The translations under genes were made by a program, and so were the position numbers. DNA of 64,000 nucleotides from an uncultured Clostridia bacterium (GTDB lineage: Bacteria > Bacillota > Clostridia > Oscillospirales > Ruminococcaceae), in assembly GCA_947627205.1 (NCBI GenBank), contig CANQVE010000005.1, forward strand, positions 23,731-87,730. The letters are read 5' to 3'. How positions within the stretch are numbered: the first letter of the stretch is position 1; every line of letters starts with the position of its first letter. Below, piece by piece: positions 17,563-26,079 of this stretch. The notes beneath the pieces are model-generated. The model was given only the letters and a program-made list of their open reading frames with translations, ran no database searches and was not told the origin of the DNA.

Positions 17563-17602
17563 AAACCACAAAACCACGCAGAAAATGCGTGGCTTTTGAT
17601 TT
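17563..17602 (+). terminator. Terminator after BspA-type lipoprotein gene
   Basis: ACCACGCA / TGCGTGG stem with a GAAAA loop followed by CTTTTGATTT. Confidence 0.7.
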
Positions 17603-17659
17603 CCCTCTCTATTGTAGATCCATTATTTAGGTGGCTTTACGCTCAAAACCTCTCTATAA

Positions 17660-17965
17660 GATTGCCGTTTCAAAGCACGGCTTTGAAACGGCAATGCGGG
17701 GAAAACCCCTGCTAGAGGTTAGAGATAAGATGTAAGAGGTAAGAATTTTGGGAGCTTTTTAGAATAAAAGTTTTTTGATTATTGAAAGAAGAAGCTAGAG
17801 GCTAGAATTTGTTTTATGCGGAAAACAACTTTTCCTTTCAAACTCTAGCCTCTAGCAGGACTCCCTTTTCAAAAAACTTTCGTGCGCCCGCCCGAAAGGT
17901 GGTTTGAACGGAAAAACACTTTCCCGCTCGTAACAGCTTCTAGCCTCTAACCTCTAGCCTCTAGA
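17660..17965. repeat. Right arm of the long inverted repeat
   Basis: Reverse complement of 14826-15140. The inner hairpin GTTTCAAAGCACGGCTTTGAAAC and the outer CTCTAGCCTCTAGATG end are both present. Together the arms bracket 2.5 kb with two lipoprotein genes. Confidence 0.85.
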
Positions 17966-18003
17966 TGAAGACCTTTTTCAAAAGGTTTTCCCCCTTGCGT
18001 TTC

Positions 18004-18573
18004 TTATTTCATCAGCCCTTTTCCCGCATTCCATGCCTTTCCGACTTTTTCGCCCGAAACGTAATATCCGCTTTGGAACTGGTCAAAAATAAGCGCGTTC
18101 AATTTCTGAGGATCGACTTTCCCGTTTTCCGAAAGCACGCTCTCCTCTGCGGCGGTGTTTACGATCTTTCCGACTATGCAATAAAAACTCTCCGTCTTTA
18201 CAACTTCGCAAAGCTCGCACTCCATAACTACGGGAAATTCTTCTATGATCGGAGCGTTTACAAACCTGCTCTTTTCGGCTTTACAGCCCGTTCTTTCAAA
18301 CTTGTCGGGCATGGTGTTTCCGCTTGCTATGCCGAAAAAGTCTGCCGCTTCGATGTTTGCCTTGTCCGCTATGCTTACGGTAAAGGCTTTTGTTTTCAAA
18401 AGGTTCTGCGTCGTTTTATGGTCCTCGTCAATAAACAGCGCTATCTTGTCCATGGCACAGATCATTCCCCATGCCGCGTTCATGGCGTTCACCTTTTCAT
18501 TCTCTCCGTATGCCGCAACAATAAGCACGGGCATAGGATATACCGCAGGAACAACTCCAAGATCTTTCTTCAT
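18004..18573 (-). CDS. Flavin reductase family protein
   Basis: This 189-residue protein has the flavin reductase-like FMN-binding fold. It opens with VYPMPVLIVAAYGENEKVNAMNAAWG, the region that contacts FMN in this family, and has SIADKANIEAADFFGIASG in the middle. Length is typical (about 190). An AAGGAGGATTTTTTT ribosome site precedes the ATG at 18573. Members of this group are often annotated as NADH-FMN oxidoreductases, but substrate and partner are unclear. It is a single-gene unit next to a family A repeat. Confidence 0.88.
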   Translation of the reverse strand: MKKDLGVVPAVYPMPVLIVAAYGENEKVNAMNAAWGMICAMDKIALFIDEDHKTTQNLLKTKAFTVSIADKANIEAADFFGIASGNTMPDKFERTGCKAEKSRFVNAPIIEEFPVVMECELCEVVKTESFYCIVGKIVNTAAEESVLSENGKVDPQKLNALIFDQFQSGYYVSGEKVGKAWNAGKGLMK

Positions 18574-18636
18574 AAAAAAATCCTCCTTATATTATGCGCT
18601 AAAGCGCAATTTTACACATTTACACACAGGTAAAGG

Positions 18637-18737
18637 CAGGCTTGTGTGCCTTTAATTTAAAAACAATCTAAATTACGTCCGCGAAGCGGACACATACTAC
18701 TGCATACTGTACCATGTACACTGTATACTGCCAACAG
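18637..18737. repeat. Family A repeat, short copy
   Basis: Contains TTGTGTGCCTTTAATTT, AAAACAATCTAAAT, the hairpin GTCCGCGAAGCGGAC and an end resembling TACTGCATACTGTACCATG. The hairpin GTCCGCGAAGCGGAC is in the opposite register to GTCCGCTTCGCGGAC elsewhere, yet still fully paired. Confidence 0.7.
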
Positions 18738-18752
18738 CGCTATCGTGCAATT

Positions 18753-19541
18753 TTACAGTTTTACAAACTCCGCTTTCCTGTTTCTGAATACCGTGTAATA
18801 TTTAAATCCCGCGTTTTTCAGCGCTTCTTCCGCCTTGTCAAAGTCCGCCGCAACGCGCGTTCTTTCGTGAGCGTCCGAGCCTATGGTGATTATTTCTCCC
18901 CCAAGTTCTCTATAGCGCGAAAGAATAAACCCGTGCGGGTGAACATAACCCAAAGAATTAAGCCCCGCCGTGTTTATCTCAATTCCCTTTCCCATTGAGA
19001 TAAGCCTTTTCAGTATCTCGACAATTATTTCGCGGAAATCGAGGGGCTCATAGCTCTTTGAGGGAGAATACCTCGCCGCATAATCGATATGACCGTAAAC
19101 GTCAAAATCATTAAACTTCTCTATATTTTCAAGTATGCTCTCAAAATACTTAAACATACCGCCCTTTTCTCCGAACTCTTCATAATATTCGGGATAATAA
19201 GGATCTTTTCCGTTTACAAGGTGTGAAGATGAAATAACAAAATCAAAATCATTGCCCTTTATAAATTCTCCCAGCCTCTCCGAAAGATACCCCATGACTC
19301 CAAGCTCTACTCCGAAAAGCACTTCTATTTTGTCGGAAAATTCGTCTTTAAGGCGAAAAAGCTCTTTTTTATACTCTTCGACATTTAAATCAAACTCATT
19401 TTCGGGGAAATCCATATCATAATGTTCTGTAAGGCAAATGGTTTTCAAGCCCATTTTAATTGCCGAAATTATCATTTCGCGCGTAGGCTCGGTGCTGTCG
19501 CCCGAAAAATATGAGTGAGTATGAAAGTCTGCGGTTATCAT
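18753..19541 (-). CDS. PHP-domain phosphatase, histidinol-phosphatase-like
   Basis: This 262-residue protein is of the PHP (polymerase and histidinol phosphatase) superfamily. Metal ligands visible are DFHTHS (His7, His9), CLTEHYD, the internal SSHLV and DVYGHIDYAAR, and the C-terminal GSDAHER. It most resembles the HisJ type of histidinol-phosphatase, which makes histidinol from its phosphate ester, but no other his gene is nearby, so another phosphoester substrate is possible. The start follows GGAGCAAATT on the minus strand. Transcribed in the same direction as 19581-20666 with a 39 bp gap. Confidence 0.88.
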   Translation of the reverse strand: MITADFHTHSYFSGDSTEPTREMIISAIKMGLKTICLTEHYDMDFPENEFDLNVEEYKKELFRLKDEFSDKIEVLFGVELGVMGYLSERLGEFIKGNDFDFVISSSHLVNGKDPYYPEYYEEFGEKGGMFKYFESILENIEKFNDFDVYGHIDYAARYSPSKSYEPLDFREIIVEILKRLISMGKGIEINTAGLNSLGYVHPHGFILSRYRELGGEIITIGSDAHERTRVAADFDKAEEALKNAGFKYYTVFRNRKAEFVKL

Positions 19542-19580
19542 AATTTGCTCCTTGTTTTAAAAATGTTGTGCATTTAAACA

Positions 19581-20666
19581 TTATGACAACAAATCGCCCG
19601 CCGCGAAATAATCTCTGTATTCCGCATATTTCGCTTTATGATTTTGGGCAAGCGCCGAGGGACTGATGTCAAAATATTTGAAGCCTATATTGCCTTTTGA
19701 ATAACTTCCGTCGCGGTTTCTGTAGCAATAGCTGTTCCAGCCCGAATCTATCCAGATAACGCGCCCGTCTAAAACTGCATAGTTCCACTCGTGATAAACG
19801 CCGTCTTCTTCGGCAAAGGTTCGGTTGTTTGTAACGGCGCTTCCATGAACGTTATACACCTTTATTCCCTGTACCGCCGCGAGCGCAGAAGTCATATTTG
19901 AATACCCTCCGCAAACGCTTGAAGAATTTTCAATCATATACTGAAGTGTCAGTGTTTCGGCGGGAACGCCCTTGTCATAAGCCGCATAGTCGTAATATAT
20001 ATTTGCCGAAACCCACCTTGAAATAGCCCTCAGTTTGTCATAATCGGAAGTTAAGCCCTCGCAGACAGTGTTGCTTATCTCGGTTATACGCCCCAGGATA
20101 TAGTCGATATTTTCCTTGGATGTATCCATGGAGATATACTCGGCGACTTGATTTAAAGGCTGGTCAATTGCGTTTTCTACAGCCTTTTGATTAGTTTCTT
20201 CGACATCGGTTACTCTGACGACGCTTGTGTTTCCGTTTTCGGCATAGAGCCGTATAACGTCGTTTTTAAATATCCTGAGGTCAAAATAGCCCTTGACGTT
20301 TTTTATAACTGCCGTATAAACGAACTTTCCGTCTTTTTCCTCATAAGTTTCGCTGTGCGGGACGCTTACGGTCGGTGTGAAATTCTCGCCGATCGTTCCC
20401 GAAAGAGTTATTGTCCTGCCGTCGCAGGTTATTCTTCTTTCATTTATTGAGTCAAGGATAACCATTGAAAGATCTTCTGGTTCTTCGGGAATTTCGGGAG
20501 TTTCGGGAGTTTCGGAAACTTCGGAGCTGTTCTTGTCGTCAATACGGTCGTAATCGGCAAAAAAGTGGCTTTCATAGCTGAATTCGGGAGCTTCGGTATT
20601 CCTGCACCCTGAAAGAACTGCCGCCGCAGTGAGCACCGCAATCAGTAAACGTTTATTTCTTTGCAT
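19581..20666 (-). CDS. Transglutaminase-like lipoprotein
   Basis: This 361-residue protein has a lipobox VLSGC (Cys21), a linker rich in Pro-Glu (ETPEIPEEPE), a beta-rich middle domain and a transglutaminase/peptidase-like domain. The catalytic triad is visible: Cys in SSVCGGYSN, His in YHEWNYAVLDGR and Asp in IWIDSGWN. Proteins of this design act outside the cell as peptidases or cross-linkers. The gene is followed by the PHP phosphatase; the functional link is not evident. Unlike most lipoproteins here, its linker is acidic rather than Ser-rich. Confidence 0.9.
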   Translation of the reverse strand: MQRNKRLLIAVLTAAAVLSGCRNTEAPEFSYESHFFADYDRIDDKNSSEVSETPETPEIPEEPEDLSMVILDSINERRITCDGRTITLSGTIGENFTPTVSVPHSETYEEKDGKFVYTAVIKNVKGYFDLRIFKNDVIRLYAENGNTSVVRVTDVEETNQKAVENAIDQPLNQVAEYISMDTSKENIDYILGRITEISNTVCEGLTSDYDKLRAISRWVSANIYYDYAAYDKGVPAETLTLQYMIENSSSVCGGYSNMTSALAAVQGIKVYNVHGSAVTNNRTFAEEDGVYHEWNYAVLDGRVIWIDSGWNSYCYRNRDGSYSKGNIGFKYFDISPSALAQNHKAKYAEYRDYFAAGDLLS

Positions 20667-20804
20667 AATAGAACTTTATCACCTCGACATATTGCCTTGA
20701 CTTATATTTTACAACATAACGCGCCGTTTGTCAAGTCAAAGGTCAGACATTAAAAAATTGTTTACAGAAGTCTGTTCGGCTAAATTCCTGCCTCTTGCTG
20801 TCGG

Positions 20805-20833
20805 TTGACAACTTTAATAAAGTGTGATATAAT
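20805..20833 (+). promoter_or_regulatory. Sigma-A type promoter of symporter gene
   Basis: TTGACA (20805-20810), 17 bp, TATAAT (20828-20833), 45 bp before the start codon. Confidence 0.85.
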
Positions 20834-20878
20834 TACAATGGTCTATAATTTAAAAACTTCAATAAAAGGAGATAACAA

Positions 20879-22435
20879 ATGGATATTGTCGAAACCATTG
20901 CCGGGATAAATAAAGTCATAAATGACTTTGTCTGGACAAATCTCGGTCTTATCCTGCTTATAAGCGCAGGAGTTATTCTCACTGTATGCACCAAATTCTT
21001 CCAAGTATCGCACATAAAAGAATGGTGGATGCAGACTATCGGCGGAATGTTTTCAAAAAAGAGCAAGGCTCGGAAAAACGAGGACGGAAAAGGCTCTGTT
21101 TCCCAATTCCAGGCGCTTTGTACGGCTCTTGCCGCGACAATAGGCACGGGAAATATAGCGGGCGTTGCCTCGGCGATTTGCGTCGGCGGTCCCGGCGCGG
21201 TTTTCTGGATGTGGGTTGCGGCGTTTTTCGGAATGATGACAAATTTCTCCGAAAACATTCTCGGTATCTACTACCGCAGAAAGAACAGCGAGGGCGAATG
21301 GAGCGGCGGCGCGATGTACTATCTGCGCGACGGTCTGGGCGGATATAAACACTGTAAATACGTCGGAAGAGTGCTGGCAGCTATGTTCTCGGTATTTGCA
21401 GTATTAGCCTCGTTCGGTATAGGAAATATGGGACAGATAAATAAAATTGTCATAAACCTCGACTCTGCTGTCCTTAAAAACGTAGATCTCGGATATGCTT
21501 TCGGCGATGTAAAATGGACGTCTGTCATAATAGGCGTTATTCTTATGATACTCGCGGGACTTATCATTCTCGGCGGTCTTAAAAGAATAGCGTCGTTTGC
21601 GGAAACGGTAGTTCCTTTTATGGCGTGCGCTTATATTCTCGGGTGTATTGTAGTGATCTGCATACATATAACTTCTATCGGCGCAATGTTCGCGGCAATA
21701 TTCAAGTTTGCATTCACCGCTCCCGCAGTAGTCGGCGGAGGCGTAGGAATAGCAATGAAAACCCTTGTACAAGGCTTTAAGCGCGGCGTTTTCTCGAATG
21801 AAGCGGGACTTGGCTCGTCGGTCATGGTACATTCGGCTTCTAACGTAAGAGAACCCGTAAAGCAGGGTATGTGGGGAATTTTCGAAGTATTCGCAGATAC
21901 GTTCGTAGTATGCACAATGACGGCGCTCGTTGTACTTTCGAGCGGGAAGATAGACCTTTCTACGGGCGCAGTCGCAGAGGGAACAAACGACGCTACGCTC
22001 GTAGCCGATGCATTTGCAAATGTATTCGGAGATTTCGGAAGCATATTTATATCCGTTGCAATTTTACTGTTTGCGTTCACAACAGTTGTCGGCTGGTCGC
22101 ATTACGGCTCGAAATCGTTTGAATATCTTTTTGGAACAAAGGCTGCAAAGGGTTATAAGATATTTTTTGTAATTATGGTAATTTCGGGCGCAATAATGAC
22201 CTCTTCGCTTGCATGGGACATTTCCGATACATTCAACGGTCTTATGCTGGTTCCGAACCTTATAGGCGTTATAGCGCTTCTGCCTATGGTAATTAAGATA
22301 ACGAAGAACTATGTTGACCGCCGTATAAAGCACAAGGACGTTGAACCCGTGCTTTCGTTCGATCCGCAGATACAGTCCGAACACGCGAAAGATGTTGAAC
22401 GTGAAATGCATTCGGAAGCAGGGGATAAGGTGTGA
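20879..22435 (+). CDS. Alanine/glycine:cation symporter (AGCS family)
   Basis: This 518-residue membrane protein of the AGCS family imports alanine or glycine with Na+ or H+. Family motifs are visible: FQALCTALAATIGTGNIAGVA near residue 80, the GGPGAVFWMWVAAFFGM segment and RGVFSNEAGLGSS around residue 300. About ten to eleven hydrophobic helices are present, with a charged C-terminal tail. An AAAAGGAGATAACAA ribosome site precedes the ATG. It is monocistronic. Family certain, exact amino acid not. Confidence 0.95.
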   Translation: MDIVETIAGINKVINDFVWTNLGLILLISAGVILTVCTKFFQVSHIKEWWMQTIGGMFSKKSKARKNEDGKGSVSQFQALCTALAATIGTGNIAGVASAICVGGPGAVFWMWVAAFFGMMTNFSENILGIYYRRKNSEGEWSGGAMYYLRDGLGGYKHCKYVGRVLAAMFSVFAVLASFGIGNMGQINKIVINLDSAVLKNVDLGYAFGDVKWTSVIIGVILMILAGLIILGGLKRIASFAETVVPFMACAYILGCIVVICIHITSIGAMFAAIFKFAFTAPAVVGGGVGIAMKTLVQGFKRGVFSNEAGLGSSVMVHSASNVREPVKQGMWGIFEVFADTFVVCTMTALVVLSSGKIDLSTGAVAEGTNDATLVADAFANVFGDFGSIFISVAILLFAFTTVVGWSHYGSKSFEYLFGTKAAKGYKIFFVIMVISGAIMTSSLAWDISDTFNGLMLVPNLIGVIALLPMVIKITKNYVDRRIKHKDVEPVLSFDPQIQSEHAKDVEREMHSEAGDKV

Positions 22436-22556
22436 GAGCCTGAAAAACGTTTTAGTCTGAAAATGATCTTAATGGTGTCCGCGCATAATGCGCGGACAAC
22501 CGAATACAGCGTTTTCCGCAAGGCGGATAATGCGTACACTGTCAGCTGACGACCTG
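22436..22556. repeat. Family A repeat, partial
   Basis: Contains AAACGTTTTAGTCTGAAAATG, a hairpin GTCCGCGCATAATGCGCGGAC (a third, compensated version of the family hairpin) and an end with TGCGTACACTGTCAGCTGAC. Confidence 0.65.
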
Positions 22557-22595
22557 CGGAAAATTAAAAAAATTGAAAAAATTTTAAAATAGGTA

Positions 22596-22650
22596 TTGAC
22601 AAATGTATTTTGTTGTGGTATAGTAAGACTGTACTAATACTACTAATACA
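22596..22650 (+). promoter_or_regulatory. Promoter and likely operator of the GntR/ABC operon
   Basis: TTGACA (22596-22601), 17 bp, TATAGT (22619-22624). Directly downstream lies TACTAATACTACTAATAC, two copies of TACTAATAC in tandem that can also be read as an imperfect palindrome around GTACTAATA. GntR regulators of the YtrA type repress their own ABC operon from such sites over the start of transcription, so autoregulation is likely. Confidence 0.7.
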
Positions 22651-22695
22651 AATGTCGCGGAAAAAAGTTTATTCATAATAAAGGAAAATAGATCT

Positions 22696-23064
22696 ATGTT
22701 TTCGATGAAACTTCAGGGCGGCGCGCCCATACATGAACAACTCCGCGAGAGGATAACCCAGCTTATAATAAGCGGAGAGATGAAAGAGGGAGAAAAGCTC
22801 CCCGCAGTGCGCGAAATAGCAAAGCAGCTTACCATAAACCCCAACACCGTACAAAAGACCTATGCCGAACTCGAGCGGCAGGGGCTTATATATTCCGTAC
22901 CGGCAAAAGGAAGTTATGTTTCGCCGCGTGCTAAATATATAAATAAGCTGAATCAGCAGACTTCCGAAAAGTTTGCCGAGGCGGTAGAGTCTGCCCTTGC
23001 CCTGGGACTTTCGGAGGAGGATCTGCTGAAAATAGTAAGCGAGGTTTCTCAAAAACAGAGGTGA
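22696..23064 (+). CDS. GntR-family repressor, YtrA subfamily
   Basis: This 122-residue regulator has an N-terminal winged helix (about residues 8-76; GGAPIHEQLRERITQLIISG, KLPAVREIAKQLTINPNTVQKTY) and a short helical tail instead of a ligand-binding domain, which defines the YtrA group. These proteins regulate adjacent ABC transporter genes, often in response to cell-wall antibiotics. The first gene of a five-gene run with 22696-29222, separated from the next gene by 9 bp. Confidence 0.92.
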   Translation: MFSMKLQGGAPIHEQLRERITQLIISGEMKEGEKLPAVREIAKQLTINPNTVQKTYAELERQGLIYSVPAKGSYVSPRAKYINKLNQQTSEKFAEAVESALALGLSEEDLLKIVSEVSQKQR

Positions 23065-23073
23065 TCTATCTAA

Positions 23074-25176
23074 ATGAATAAAAGCAATTTTGGAAAATAT
23101 CTGCTCTACAAATTCAAAAGCCATATCGGAATATTCGCCGCAAGCATAGTGCTTACTTTGGTAGGTTTTGTGCTTTCTGTTACGCTTCTCTTCGTTTTTG
23201 CAAGCAATGCCACAGAGTATTATAGTGAAGCACAGGGCTTGTATTCTCCTATGACCGATTGGCTTTGGGACTTTTTAATGGCGATAGTTATCTACGGACT
23301 TCTGGGGCTGGGTATTTCTGTTCTGGGGCTTTTTGTGCTTTCTGCAATTACGCCCATATTGTCCTTTAAATTTTACAACAACCGTGCATTTACGGACATG
23401 ATAGGAAGCCTGCCGCTGAATTATACCGAGCGGTTTTTAGGAGATTTTCTTTCGGGATTTGCGGCGGCGTGCATGCCGTATCTTGTTTCTGTTCCGTATG
23501 TATGCATAATGTCGGGATATATCGGCTCGTTCGGTATAGAAGAGCTTGCCGACCTGCCCGCAAATTTTTCACAGGGAGCCTTGGAGCTTGCACTTATAGT
23601 CGTTTCAACCTACACTTTTTCTTCGCTTATGGTATCTCTTTGCGGAAAAATAAGCTCGTCTGTTTTCTATACGCTTGCAGGTACAGCCATTATTCCCGGA
23701 ACGATCTTTGTTTATGCATTATCATCTCTTTCGGACGTGGTGGGCGTCAGAGCCGATGTTACGGCACTCAGCATGATACAATGGCTCCCGCCCGTCGGAC
23801 TTATGCCTGATTTCGTGTACTTCTGGGGAGAATATTACAGCTCAATGTTCCGCGGGAACCACATTATTGAAGCCGAAGCCTATGAATATGTCATAGCCGC
23901 AGTTCTTACTGTTGCTTTTGCGGTCGGGGCATATTTTGTCGGAAAACACAGAAAGACCGAGAGCATAGGAAAAGATGTCGTCTATAAAAAAGTGTTCTGG
24001 GTGTTTGCCGTATTGTTTGAAGCAATGGCTATAGGCGTTGTGTTCTGCATTGGCGAGAGCGTCAATTTTATCACATATATCTTTGCGGCGATCCTTGGAT
24101 TTTTGTGCTTTATAATTATTGACCTTGTCCACAGCAAAAACGCAAAACGCATATTTAAAGATCTTTTCTGCTGTGCGGCAGTATGCGCGGTATGCCTTGT
24201 ATTCGGCGGTGTTGCTGCCTCAACAAAAGGCTTCGGCGCAGAGGACTATGTTCCCGCCGCAGAGAACGTTGCTTATGTCGAGGTATGGGGAGAACAATTA
24301 TACCTCTCAGAAGATAAATCCTTGGTATATGACGATCCCGAAGCAATAAAAGGAGTAATCTCCGAGCATAAGGATCTTTTGTCGCAAAAAGACAAGCTCG
24401 AAACGGGGCTTGAACTTGAAATAAACTACAAGCTGAAAAACGGTATGTCGGTTTTGAGGTCGTATGATGTAAAAACCCGCGCCGATTTGGGAATTATTAT
24501 TAACGCTGCGAGCAATATAAGATCTTTGCCTCAAAAGGGAGAATATCCTTTCGGAGTTCTCAGCATGAACAGCAGTGTATATTCCGATCTTTTATTCACG
24601 GGAACGTATGACTATGAAGAACGGATAGACGAAGAACATCACTACAGAATATCAGAAACATTTATGATAAAGCCCGAAAAGACCGAAGAATTTAAAGAAC
24701 TTCTGCTCAATGACCTGAAGCACACCGCCGCCGATATGACAAGGCATCATGATCTGGTAATTGCTTATTATACAAAGGACGGAAAACGCCAAAGCGAGAT
24801 GTTCTTTATTTATCGTGAATTTGAAGACGTTTATAATTTCATGAAAGATCCCGAAAACCGCATTGCCATAAACGACTATGACGAAGATCCCATATCAAGC
24901 GGAAACGAAGATGTCGTTGTGAACTATTCGTTCAGGATAACGCTTGACAACGGCTTAAATCGTCTGCAGCTCAATGTTTCTTCAAATTCTGATGACGCGG
25001 AAGCAGCGGAGCTTATATCGCTGTGCTCTGTAGATCCCACAGACTGCACTTATCTGATAGCCGCAGAGCGTACAAGTCCAAGCTATGGAGACGTCTTTAT
25101 AAACAAAAAGGACGAAGCCCGCGCTGTCGAACTTATATTGAAATTGCTCGGAAAGAGTATCGCAAATAAGGAGTAA
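23074..25176 (+). CDS. ABC transporter membrane subunit, first of two
   Basis: This 700-residue membrane protein has about ten hydrophobic helices in residues 15-380 and then a large, hydrophilic extracytoplasmic domain of about 310 residues. The segment DMIGSLPLNYTERFLGDFLSGF is shared, in altered form, with the second permease at 26054 (DMLGSLPISHRERFFADLLSGY), so the two are paralogues that probably form a heterodimer with the ATPase at 25180. The order regulator, permease, ATPase, permease resembles ytr-type operons, which respond to cell-envelope stress. The substrate is unknown. It ends 3 bp before the ATPase gene. Confidence 0.82.
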   Translation: MNKSNFGKYLLYKFKSHIGIFAASIVLTLVGFVLSVTLLFVFASNATEYYSEAQGLYSPMTDWLWDFLMAIVIYGLLGLGISVLGLFVLSAITPILSFKFYNNRAFTDMIGSLPLNYTERFLGDFLSGFAAACMPYLVSVPYVCIMSGYIGSFGIEELADLPANFSQGALELALIVVSTYTFSSLMVSLCGKISSSVFYTLAGTAIIPGTIFVYALSSLSDVVGVRADVTALSMIQWLPPVGLMPDFVYFWGEYYSSMFRGNHIIEAEAYEYVIAAVLTVAFAVGAYFVGKHRKTESIGKDVVYKKVFWVFAVLFEAMAIGVVFCIGESVNFITYIFAAILGFLCFIIIDLVHSKNAKRIFKDLFCCAAVCAVCLVFGGVAASTKGFGAEDYVPAAENVAYVEVWGEQLYLSEDKSLVYDDPEAIKGVISEHKDLLSQKDKLETGLELEINYKLKNGMSVLRSYDVKTRADLGIIINAASNIRSLPQKGEYPFGVLSMNSSVYSDLLFTGTYDYEERIDEEHHYRISETFMIKPEKTEEFKELLLNDLKHTAADMTRHHDLVIAYYTKDGKRQSEMFFIYREFEDVYNFMKDPENRIAINDYDEDPISSGNEDVVVNYSFRITLDNGLNRLQLNVSSNSDDAEAAELISLCSVDPTDCTYLIAAERTSPSYGDVFINKKDEARAVELILKLLGKSIANKE

Positions 25177-25179
25177 ACC

Positions 25180-26079
25180 ATGATAAAACTTGAAAACGTT
25201 ACAAAAAAATTTGACGGCTTTGTTGCACTCGACAATGTTTCATTTGAAATACAAAAAGGCTCGGCTTATGGGCTTTTAGGCTCAAACGGCGCGGGCAAAT
25301 CCACCATGCTCAGGATACTCACGGGAGTTTATAAAGCCGACGGAGGCACTGTTTCAATAGAGGGCGCTTCTATATACGACAACGCTTCTACAAAACAAAA
25401 ACTTATTTTCATAAGCGACGAAACGGCGCAGTATTCAAATATGACCTTAAATCAGATGAGAAAATTCTACAAGATGTTCTACCCGAATTTTTCCGATGAT
25501 ATATTCTCGCGTCTTCATGCGCTCTTAGGGCTTCCGCTCAACAAAAAGACCTCGGCTTTTTCAAAGGGTATGAAGCGCCAGGCGGCTGTTATCTGTGCCA
25601 TTGCCTCAAGACCTGAATATCTGTTTCTGGACGAGGCTTTTGACGGACTTGATCCGTCCATGAGAATAGCCGTAAAGAAGATGATGGTAGAAGCTATGGC
25701 GGACAGCGAAATGACGGTAGTTATCTCCTCTCATAATTTAAAAGAGATCGAGGAATTCTGCGATACCGTCGGAATGCTCCACCACGGAAAAATGATCTTT
25801 ACGCGCGACCTCTATGAGCTTAAAGGAAATATCCATAAGATACAGGCGTCTTTTGAAAAAGAGCCCGTAAAAGAGGATTTCCCCGAGCTTGATATTCTGC
25901 TTATAGAGCATAATTCGGGGCTTACCTATATCATAGCTCAGGGCGACGCCGAAAAGAGCCTTGAAGCCGTAAAGGCAAAAGGACCGTCTTTCTGCGACCT
26001 TATCCCGCTTTCGCTCGAAGAAATATTTATCTATGAAATGGAGGCTCTCGGCTATGACAAAAACCAACTCGACAGCTGA
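25180..26079 (+). CDS. ABC transporter ATP-binding protein
   Basis: This 299-residue ATPase has Walker A GLLGSNGAGKST (31-42), an unusual signature SAFSKGMKRQAAV in place of LSGGQ, Walker B YLFLDEAFDGLDP and a switch His in VVISSHNLKE. It belongs to the group serving two-permease exporters such as YtrB and CcmA-like systems. It energises the flanking permeases. Its 3' end overlaps the next gene by 26 bp, indicating coupled translation. Confidence 0.95.
   Translation: MIKLENVTKKFDGFVALDNVSFEIQKGSAYGLLGSNGAGKSTMLRILTGVYKADGGTVSIEGASIYDNASTKQKLIFISDETAQYSNMTLNQMRKFYKMFYPNFSDDIFSRLHALLGLPLNKKTSAFSKGMKRQAAVICAIASRPEYLFLDEAFDGLDPSMRIAVKKMMVEAMADSEMTVVISSHNLKEIEEFCDTVGMLHHGKMIFTRDLYELKGNIHKIQASFEKEPVKEDFPELDILLIEHNSGLTYIIAQGDAEKSLEAVKAKGPSFCDLIPLSLEEIFIYEMEALGYDKNQLDS

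Noticed and set aside
17965..18633. Plus-strand reading frame of 222 residues
   Set aside because: Antisense to the flavin reductase gene 18004-18573, with Phe/Arg/Leu-rich shadow composition.
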